From a virus, in IMG/VR virus record IMGVR_UViG_3300005262_000090, positions 1 through 37,272 of that record: 37,272 bases of DNA; one strand, written 5' to 3'. Below, in pieces: positions 31,269 to 37,272 of this stretch. The stretch's first letter is position 1. Every line of letters starts with the position of its first letter. Under the pieces are notes generated by a model. That model was given only the letters and a program-made list of their open reading frames with translations. It searched no databases and was not told the DNA's origin. The position numbers were made by a program, and so were the translations under genes.

Positions 31269-32014
31269 ATGGATCGATACTGGGAAGCGAACGCGATTTC
31301 GTCTGCGCCGCCGACACCGGCCAGCACCTCGGGCGGCTATCCGACCGACGGCAATCCCGTTACGGCGACGCCGCCCACGACGCCCGGCGCCTGGTGGTAT
31401 CACGCGATTACCGAAGAACTGCGTAACGCGATTGTGAAGCTCGGCGGCACGCCGGACTTTACGCAGGTGGACCAGCTCGCCAATGCGATCGTTGCGTCGA
31501 TTTCGAAGGCCATCAGCACCGCCACCGGCGACCTCGCAAAAGTTGCGTATACGGGCAGCTATGGCGACCTGAATAACACGCCGGTACTGGCGAAAGTGGC
31601 AACGTCGGGCGTGTACAACTGTCGGGGAAACCCGACCTGAGTGTCTACGCGACGACTTCGGCCATGAACGCAAATGTTTCAATCCTGCAAGGCGAGATTA
31701 ACGGCAAGCAGGCAGCGGGCAACTATGTCGCGGGTGTCAATCATGGTTTCGCCATCTACTGGACCGGCGCGCGGCCCGGATTGTCAATCGACAACGCGGA
31801 CCAGGGCGATCTCTACTGTGCAGACTGGTACAGGCCGATGACGATAGGTGCGCTCGGTAACACGCTGTTGGTGGAACAGAACGAAACCGGCTCGCCCGGC
31901 ACACTCTCGGCGGGCATCCATTGCATGGGCACGCTTTACCCTGGCACGTGGATGAGTTGCGGCGGCGGGCAGACCAGCGGCAACAACTGGTATGCATGGC
32001 TACGCGTTGGATAG
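31269..32014 (+). pseudogene. Tail fibre 1, frameshifted
   Basis: The first frame (31269-31640, 123 codons) has the anchor shared by all three fibres: MDRYWEANAISSAPP, TTPGAWWYHAITEELRNAI and GGTPDFTQVDQLANAIV, then a short repeat with YTGSYGDLNNTPVLAKV. It stops after SGVYNCRGNPT. Reading in the -1 frame from 31619 gives LSGKPDLSVYATTSAMN and continues to 32014, ending in a Gly/Asn-rich tip (SCGGGQTSGNNWYAWLRVG). Adding four bases (gacc) between tacaac and tgtcg restores the usual YNDLSGKPDL and a 249-aa protein. No slippery heptamer is present, so this is a frameshift mutation or a sequencing error, not programmed shifting. Confidence 0.75.
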
Positions 32015-32022
32015 GAGCCGCA

Positions 32023-32232
32023 ATGCGCTACACGGACGTGACGGACGCTGCTTATGTCGATGCCGGACATACGGCCATTCGATGCATGGTGCAGTTTGAG
32101 GCGTTTCCCGTGCCTGTCCCTTTTCTCGCGATGGCATCCGATATCGAAGCACATGGCCGCCAGCTCTTCGGGGAACTGGTTGCGGGCGAGCATGGCCCGA
32201 TAGCGGATTACACCGCACCTGAGCATGCGTAA
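32023..32232 (+). CDS. Small protein downstream of fibre 1, possible fibre assembly factor
   Basis: A 69-aa protein (MRYTDVTDAAYVDAGHTAIR start; GELVAGEHGPIADYTAPEH end). The ATG at 32023 has AGGAG 6 bases upstream, clearly better than the longer frame from 31921. Small proteins of this form, with the GPIAxYxAP ending, follow phage tail fibre genes and may be assembly helpers. It lies between fibres 1 and 2 and ends 2 bases before the next ATG. Confidence 0.7.
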   Translation: MRYTDVTDAAYVDAGHTAIRCMVQFEAFPVPVPFLAMASDIEAHGRQLFGELVAGEHGPIADYTAPEHA

Positions 32233-32234
32233 TC

Positions 32235-34250
32235 ATGGACCGTTACTGGAAGAGCAATCCGGCAGCCAGTGCGCCGGTCGCGCCCGTATCGAATGCGGGC
32301 GGCTATCCGCAGGACGGCAAGCCCGAAAGCGATGTAACGGGCACGGTCCCCGGCGCATGGTGGTTCCACGCGATTACGGAGGAAGTCCGTAACGCAATTG
32401 CGCAGGCAGGGATTACGCCGGACTTCTCGAAGACGGACCAGCTTGCCAAAGCGCTGTCATCAGCGCTCGAATTTATCAACACAGGGACGGGCGCACTGTC
32501 GCGGACGACGCTCGACAAGCAGCGCGAAACTATCGATGCGGACGACTACGACACGTTAATGGATGCCGCTGCCGAATCGGTACGCACGGGGCGACACGTG
32601 CGACTGCCTGGACGGAATCTGTCCGTACCGGCAAACACAGTGATTCCCGGCGGTGCCGTATTTCGCGGCGTCGAAGGTATGACACAGATCACAATCACGG
32701 GCAGCGGTGCGCTTGTTCATGGCGGGAACGGCATCCGCTTCACGGGTGTCACGTTCGCGGGCGGCACCTACGCTGTCAACACCTCCGGCAAATCGCGCGG
32801 GCGCTACCAGTCCTGCACGTTTTGCGGCCAGACGAGCCACGGTGTCTGGTGCGATGGTGACAATCATGTATTCGACCGCAATCTCTTCCTGAATTGCGGC
32901 GGCTCTGGGCTTGCATTCGTCGGTGCGTCTGCTGCCCTGAATGAAGTGACCGGAAACGTGTTCGACGGTTGCGCGAATTTTGGCATCTGGAACGCCCAGG
33001 GAGCCAACCGCAATCTGCTTAGCGGCAACCGGACTATCGGGAACGGGCTGGAACTGATCGGTGTGACGTCTGATAGCTGGGGGCACAGGATCACGGCCAA
33101 TCACGCAGCGGGAACCGGGGACAATGGCATTTCGGTGAGCGGTTACCGATGTGCTGTAACGGGTAACGTCTGCGAGAGCAACGCGAATCACGGTATTGGC
33201 CTGTACGGCGAGCGAAACGCAGTAACGGGAAACATCTGTCGGAACAACGGACAGCGCAACCTGACGATGCCGGGCGGCGCGTATGCGGGCATTACCTGCA
33301 CTCCGGCATTCGGCGGGCTCGCGCGCAAGAACATCATTACGTGCAATATCTGCGACGACGACCAGGACAGTAAAACCCAGTTCTACGGCGTGAAGGTAAC
33401 GACAAACTCGCATGTGCAGTGGGCTGCTGGAATGACCGTCACCGCGGCGAACCTCGTCTGTTTCAATGAACTCAATCTGTACCGCGCAGCGGGTCCGGGC
33501 GTCGCTGGCAATACCCCGCCGACGCACGGCTCGGGCACGGTCAGCGACGGCTCGATCGCGTGGACATGGATCGCCTCGAACCTGCGCACGCTCGCTGCAA
33601 CTTATGCCGACTGGTCGAAGGCGACTGCCGTCAAGGCCGGCACGCTGCGATTCAGTGGGGTTTGTCTTTATCAGGCTGCGACGGACGGCACAACCGGCAC
33701 GACACCGCCCAGTCATAAGAGCGGTACGGTAAGCGATGGCGGCGTGAACTGGACGTTTATCGAGGAATATCCCGCGAACCTGGATGGATGGGACAACACC
33801 ATCGGCCCGAACCGTGCAAGTGGAAACCTCAAGGCACCGTGGGCAATCCTTGGTGGCAACAAGAATGACATTCATGAAGACGGCGTACTGCGGCTTGGAT
33901 TAAGTGGGCGCAATATTTCATCGAATGTGCTGGTGTTGCCCGGGAACCCGGAAGGCGCCGATTTTGGCGTTGCGGAACCCGGTACGCTCGGCCTGCGCAG
34001 GGACGCCAGCACGACCCCCGGTATTGCACTGATGGTCAAGCAGACCGGCTCAGACAATGCAGGCTGGCTGCACGTGATGCCGCGCCATCAGGGCGCGCTA
34101 ACCGCGCGTCCCGACCTTTCTGCGCTGGGCAACGGACTGCGCGGCTATCAGTATTTCGCGACGGACGTTGGCGCGCACGGCACGCTTCTGATATGGCACG
34201 GTAGCGGCTACTTTGATCCGGTGACAGGCAGCACGTACCCGGCTGCGTAA
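32235..34250 (+). CDS. Tail fibre/spike 2 with right-handed beta-helix
   Basis: A 671-aa protein, the only one of the three with an unbroken start. Residues 1-75 are the shared anchor (MDRYWKSNPAASAPV, TVPGAWWFHAITEEVRNAI, ITPDFSKTDQLAKAL). From about 110 to 390 there is a parallel beta-helix pattern of short Asn/Gly turns (FAGGTYAVNTSG, NRNLLSGNRTIGNG, CAVTGNVCESNANHG). Residues about 395-515 contain two copies of a module with LNLYRAAGPGVAGNTPPTHGS and CLYQAATDGTTGTTPPSHKS, probably carbohydrate-binding. The C-terminus (LIWHGSGYFDPVTGSTYPA) is a trimer tip. It is probably a receptor-binding, polysaccharide-recognising or -cleaving spike. Confidence 0.85.
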   Translation: MDRYWKSNPAASAPVAPVSNAGGYPQDGKPESDVTGTVPGAWWFHAITEEVRNAIAQAGITPDFSKTDQLAKALSSALEFINTGTGALSRTTLDKQRETIDADDYDTLMDAAAESVRTGRHVRLPGRNLSVPANTVIPGGAVFRGVEGMTQITITGSGALVHGGNGIRFTGVTFAGGTYAVNTSGKSRGRYQSCTFCGQTSHGVWCDGDNHVFDRNLFLNCGGSGLAFVGASAALNEVTGNVFDGCANFGIWNAQGANRNLLSGNRTIGNGLELIGVTSDSWGHRITANHAAGTGDNGISVSGYRCAVTGNVCESNANHGIGLYGERNAVTGNICRNNGQRNLTMPGGAYAGITCTPAFGGLARKNIITCNICDDDQDSKTQFYGVKVTTNSHVQWAAGMTVTAANLVCFNELNLYRAAGPGVAGNTPPTHGSGTVSDGSIAWTWIASNLRTLAATYADWSKATAVKAGTLRFSGVCLYQAATDGTTGTTPPSHKSGTVSDGGVNWTFIEEYPANLDGWDNTIGPNRASGNLKAPWAILGGNKNDIHEDGVLRLGLSGRNISSNVLVLPGNPEGADFGVAEPGTLGLRRDASTTPGIALMVKQTGSDNAGWLHVMPRHQGALTARPDLSALGNGLRGYQYFATDVGAHGTLLIWHGSGYFDPVTGSTYPAA

Positions 34251-34255
34251 GCGCT

Positions 34256-34309
34256 ATGGATCGGTACTGGAAAAGCAACACGGCTCCAGTGCGCCCGCCG
34301 TGCCCGTAA
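34256..34309 (+). pseudogene. Frameshifted N-terminal start of fibre 3
   Basis: The ATG at 34256 begins the shared anchor MDRYWKSNTA and would then continue SAPAVPVTNAGGFPVDG, but the frame changes after GCT CC (34283-34287) and stops at 34307-34309. One missing base there restores the frame with the ORF beginning at 34300. Confidence 0.75.
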
Positions 34310-36795
34310 CGAACGCAGGGGGCTTTCCGGTTGACGGCGTGCCTTCGGCGGGGGTCCGGGGAACCGTGCCTGGCGCGTGGTGGTATCACTCGGTCACCGA
34401 GGAAATACGAAACACGATTGTGAAGTTCGGCGGGACACCGGATTTCACCAGGCTGGACCAACTCGCCAACGCAATCATTGCGTCGAAACTGACGCTGCGA
34501 ATGAGTATCAAGGATCATGGAGCCGCAGGCGACGGCATCACGGATGACACCGCCGCGTTCGCACAGGCTGCGGCCATGGGCGGCGCGTGGTTCATCCCCG
34601 ATGGCGTCTACATGATCGACACCTGGATCATTTCCAGGCCGATAGACGTAGAAATGTCGGCGTGCGCGGTGCTCAGGATGCGCCGCCTCCTGCCGCTGAA
34701 CGCGGGCGACGTGCAGGCCGTCGTGCGCGTGACTGCGGGAGGGGCCGGCTCGATGCTGGACGGGCTGACGCTTGACGGCAATCGCGCGGCAATCGGACAG
34801 CACTTCGTGATCGATTCGGTGGTGATGGGTCTGCGCACCGAAGATGCCGATTCGCTCGTCATCCGGAACATCCGTGTGCGCAATGCAATCTGCCACGGCG
34901 CCTATGTTTTCGGCGGGAATGAAGTGGTGATCGATGGCATCTACGCGCAGGCCTGCGCGCAGGCGGTCGTTATTGACAGCCTGAACGGCGGCAACATCAG
35001 GGGACTCGTCGGCAAGGACATATCGAACGCGGGGTTTCCGGTCTACCAGCACGCGTACGAGCTGCGCAACCTGAACAACACGTTTGTCGACGGCGTCACG
35101 GTCGACGGACACGCGCCGGATGCAGCGGGACGGGACGGCGGCGATATCGGCGTCGATATCACGCGCATGTACAACAACACAACCATCCGCAACCTGTGCC
35201 TTTCCGGCTATAACCCCGCGAGCGGGCGCACAGGCCTGGGCGTATCCGTGACGGGCGGCGGCAACTTCCAGCTTGATCGCGCCAGCGTGAGCGGCTACGA
35301 CATGGGCGTCGATCTGCTCGGCGTGCGGGGCGCGGGCGTCTCGAAAGTCTTTGTCGATTGCCAGTGGCGGCCGCGGGGCTATTTCGGGCTGCGCATTGAA
35401 GGCTCGGGTGCGTACCAGCAGAACAGCGCATCCGGCGATCTTCGCGCCAATTCCGATTCAGTGGGTGTAGCACTCTCTGACGTCCGCGTGTGTCGCGCCA
35501 TTGACGGCATTGTCACGGATGGCCGGCTCCTGAGGTTCGATAGCGTCGAGACATATGGGCATTCCGAGTATGGTCTCGTGCTGCGGGCCGACCAGGGCAA
35601 CCCGGTGCAGTTTCCGGGCAGTCCGCGACTCACGCCGGAGGATATCGACCTGTCAGGCGTGAGCTGCTATTCGAACGGCAGCGACGGCGTTTTCGTCAGT
35701 GACGCGCTGCGCGTGACATTCGGCTCGGCGCGTATCTTCAACAACGGACAGGACACAACCGCAACGACCCGTAACGGCTTCACCTTCTGGAGTACTCACG
35801 CAGGCGCTGTCGCGGAAAAGGTCGAACTGACGCGCGGCGTCAACATCTACGACAACCAGAACTGGACGCTCGTCTCGGGCGGCTCGTTCGTGCCAGGCCC
35901 ATCCGATAGCGCCAATCACAAGCTTATTTACTGTGTGAACGCAAGTGAACTGGCGCTGAACCAGCGGATTCAGCTACGCAAGGCGGCTGGCGCGGACGTG
36001 ACTGCGCGCGTCGTGGATATCAACCTCGATGACGTGACGGTCGAGACGTCCGGGCCGGTGACCTATCAGGAAGCGGGGAACCTTGTCGCAGTGGCAGGCA
36101 CGGTGACGACCGCCGGCATCTACATGACGGGAACCGGCACCGATTTCATATCTGCTTTTGCGGGGCGCAGTGTCGTCAAGATTGCGGGCACCTGGCGCAC
36201 CGTTGTGGGTGTGCAGAGCGCAACGCGTGCGGTACTCGATACAGCGCTGCCTGCCGATCTCAAGACGCAGACAGTCATCCAGCGCATTGCGATTGACGTG
36301 GCAGCGATTGCCTCGCAGCAGTATGGCGTGCAGATTTCGGACAACGCACGCGACGTGCTGATCGACCTCGCCGCGATGCCCGTTCAGGCCTCCGGCCAGT
36401 TCTTCAATATTGCGCAGGACCAGTACGGCAACCTGCGACCGGGCTCGAGGCTCAAGCTGCGCGCGGCAAAGGTCAGTGTGGCCGGCTATTACGCGAATCT
36501 CGCGCTTGCCAATGTGCCTGCTGGCTACCGCGTAATCGCATTGCGTATGGACGTTGACACCGCCATCAGTGGCGGTGGCGTGACTGGCTTCACCGCCGAA
36601 ATGCAGGTCGGCGGCAGCACCGTCGAAACCTATGCAACCGGCCTTCCGCTCGCGCAGGGCACGGCCATCAATAGCGCGGTCTACGGTGTGCCGTTAGCCG
36701 CCTCGGGGTCGGTGGTCATCGTCGTGGAAGGCGGCGTCGCCAGCTCGGGCGCCGTCACCACGGAAATCGTGATTGAGCGTGTCGGGGTGCAGTGA
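34300..36795 (+). CDS. Tail fibre/spike 3, pectate-lyase-like beta-helix, body intact
   Basis: An 831-codon open body starting at a GTG at 34300. It has the rest of the anchor (GTVPGAWWYHSVTEEIRNTI, GGTPDFTRLDQLANAI), then the Pectate_lyase_3 opening SIKDHGAAGDGITDDTAAFA (residues about 68-87), a long right-handed beta-helix with Asn/Gly/Asp turns to about residue 530, and a beta-rich C-terminal part (YYANLALANVPAGYRVIALR) ending IVIERVGVQ. Fold and length are those of phage polysaccharide depolymerase spikes. The first 15 residues are lost to a one-base deletion; translation from the GTG would lack MDRYW. The stop overlaps the next ATG (TGATG). Confidence 0.82.
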   Translation: MPVTNAGGFPVDGVPSAGVRGTVPGAWWYHSVTEEIRNTIVKFGGTPDFTRLDQLANAIIASKLTLRMSIKDHGAAGDGITDDTAAFAQAAAMGGAWFIPDGVYMIDTWIISRPIDVEMSACAVLRMRRLLPLNAGDVQAVVRVTAGGAGSMLDGLTLDGNRAAIGQHFVIDSVVMGLRTEDADSLVIRNIRVRNAICHGAYVFGGNEVVIDGIYAQACAQAVVIDSLNGGNIRGLVGKDISNAGFPVYQHAYELRNLNNTFVDGVTVDGHAPDAAGRDGGDIGVDITRMYNNTTIRNLCLSGYNPASGRTGLGVSVTGGGNFQLDRASVSGYDMGVDLLGVRGAGVSKVFVDCQWRPRGYFGLRIEGSGAYQQNSASGDLRANSDSVGVALSDVRVCRAIDGIVTDGRLLRFDSVETYGHSEYGLVLRADQGNPVQFPGSPRLTPEDIDLSGVSCYSNGSDGVFVSDALRVTFGSARIFNNGQDTTATTRNGFTFWSTHAGAVAEKVELTRGVNIYDNQNWTLVSGGSFVPGPSDSANHKLIYCVNASELALNQRIQLRKAAGADVTARVVDINLDDVTVETSGPVTYQEAGNLVAVAGTVTTAGIYMTGTGTDFISAFAGRSVVKIAGTWRTVVGVQSATRAVLDTALPADLKTQTVIQRIAIDVAAIASQQYGVQISDNARDVLIDLAAMPVQASGQFFNIAQDQYGNLRPGSRLKLRAAKVSVAGYYANLALANVPAGYRVIALRMDVDTAISGGGVTGFTAEMQVGGSTVETYATGLPLAQGTAINSAVYGVPLAASGSVVIVVEGGVASSGAVTTEIVIERVGVQ

Positions 36796-37001
36796 TGCGA
36801 CGTTTGTCTTTTTTCTTGGTCGCCATGCTGGCCACGCATATAGCGGGCTGCACTTTCGTGAATATCGAAGGCAACAACAACAGTATCAGCGATACGGGCG
36901 GGCATGGCGGCGTGACGATACCGGCTGCCCAGCACGACGACACGACACGCGAACATTTCAGGATTTTCCACCAGCAGCAACAACAGGAGACGCCACCATG
37001 A
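36795..37001 (+). CDS. Small lipoprotein
   Basis: A 68-aa protein beginning MRRLSFFLVAMLATHIAGC with lipobox IAGC (Cys19) and a short polar tail ending in HQQQQQETPP. The ATG overlaps the fibre 3 stop (TGATG). It may be a spanin-like or exported accessory lipoprotein, but the mature part lacks the Pro-rich pattern of Rz1. The function is unknown. Confidence 0.6.
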   Translation: MRRLSFFLVAMLATHIAGCTFVNIEGNNNSISDTGGHGGVTIPAAQHDDTTREHFRIFHQQQQQETPP

Positions 37002-37054
37002 AAGTGCGTGTCATCCGGCGGGACCACGGAGACGTAGCTCACGCAGGCGCATGA
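36998..37054 (+). CDS. Possible 18-residue peptide after the lipoprotein
   Basis: MKVRVIRRDHGDVAHAGA from the ATG at 36998, overlapping the lipoprotein stop (ATGA) and preceded by AGGAG. Too short to judge; it may be the beginning of a gene truncated when the right flank was formed. Confidence 0.3.
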   Translation: MKVRVIRRDHGDVAHAGA

Positions 37055-37059
37055 CCGCT

Positions 37060-37272
37060 TCACGCCTCGAACGGTTTCAGCGCCTTGCGGGCCGCCTCGA
37101 TTGCATTCATTGCGCGTACGTAATCATCGCTGGGGCCGAGCTGCAGCAACATCCGGCGCGCTTCCGTTAGCCCTTTCTCTGCGTGCGCGATCGCGAACCG
37201 TATCACGACCATATCCGTTTCTCTTGCCGGGTCCGGTTCGCGTGGGTGTCCCATCAGACCTTTATCGCTCAT
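37060..37272 (-). CDS. Hypothetical protein at the right edge
   Basis: A 70-aa frame whose ATG is formed by the last three bases of the window (MSDKGLMGHPREPDPARE start; NAIEAARKALKPFE end). The C-terminal half is probably helical (FAIAHAEKGLTEARRMLLQL). It may begin further upstream, outside the window. It is convergent with the lipoprotein unit, 6 bases apart. No family recognised. Confidence 0.5.
   Translation of the reverse strand: MSDKGLMGHPREPDPARETDMVVIRFAIAHAEKGLTEARRMLLQLGPSDDYVRAMNAIEAARKALKPFEA

Noticed and set aside
31605-31640. Programmed frameshift in tail fibre 1
   Set aside because: No slippery heptamer at the shift point; a four-base deletion restores a conserved YNDLSGKPDL, so mutation is simpler.
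1-37272. tRNA, rRNA, insertion sequence or integrase
   Set aside because: I found no cloverleaf, no transposase or recombinase motif and no terminal inverted repeats; attachment sites cannot be placed without the flanks.

Overview
The window is the late (structural) half of a prophage in a GC-rich proteobacterium. Codon use, a type VI secretion vgrG at the left edge, a solo HigA-type antitoxin and the phage module style suggest Burkholderia, Paraburkholderia or a relative. That host is an inference from general character, not from a marker gene. No integrase, transposase, immunity repressor, replication gene, holin or endolysin is visible, so neither prophage end can be placed from this sequence.

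Layout. 1-1.5 kb: 5' part of vgrG (minus), a HigA-like antitoxin (minus), a small W-rich ORF with its own minus-strand terminator. 1.45-2.6 kb: a strong plus promoter followed at once by two hairpins, the second an intrinsic terminator, then a 203-aa HTH/Cys-motif protein (possible late regulator) and a small minus gene. 2.9-5.9 kb: a tightly overlapping operon of ParB/Srx-like protein, ABC-ATPase fused to a GNAT acyltransferase, a formyltransferase-like enzyme, and a gp10-like structural protein. 10.0-19.6 kb: lambda-type head module (TerS, TerL/GpA, gpW, portal, S49 protease, acidic scaffold-like protein, gpD-like decoration, gpE-like capsid, FII-like joiner). 19.6-31.3 kb: Mu-type contractile tail (terminator, DUF2635, sheath, tube, frameshifted chaperone, tape measure with SLT domain, gpN, gpP, gp45, gp46, gp47, gp48). 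31.3-36.8 kb: three tail fibre/spike genes sharing one N-terminal anchor; the first and third carry frameshifts. 36.8-37.3 kb: small lipoprotein, a tiny ORF and a minus-strand hypothetical gene.

The most striking feature is that this plus-strand late region is interrupted at three places by minus-strand cargo genes. Each block ends tail-to-tail against the 3' end of a late gene. Island 1 (5.86-9.95 kb) has a lipoprotein, a four-helix membrane protein, and a bacterial G1 (eqolisin-type) glutamic peptidase with three C-terminal repeats. Island 2 (14.65-15.96 kb) encodes a 435-aa protein with a C-terminal PD-(D/E)XK-like nuclease motif. Island 3 (26.30-27.22 kb) encodes an AlbA_2/Schlafen-type protein. 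In island 1 the first two cargo genes have homologous promoter regions, and a diverged copy of the 3' end of the preceding phage gene lies between them. This looks like cassettes stacked by recombination. The likely roles (superinfection exclusion, anti-phage defence, host-fitness factors) are inference.

How it works together: TerS/TerL package DNA through the portal into a capsid built on the scaffold-like protein and matured by the S49 protease; FII/gpW-like proteins close the head; the Mu-type sheathed tail and baseplate attach; and the three-fibre locus would set host range. The ParB/ABC-GNAT/formyltransferase operon is a good candidate for a phage DNA-modification system.
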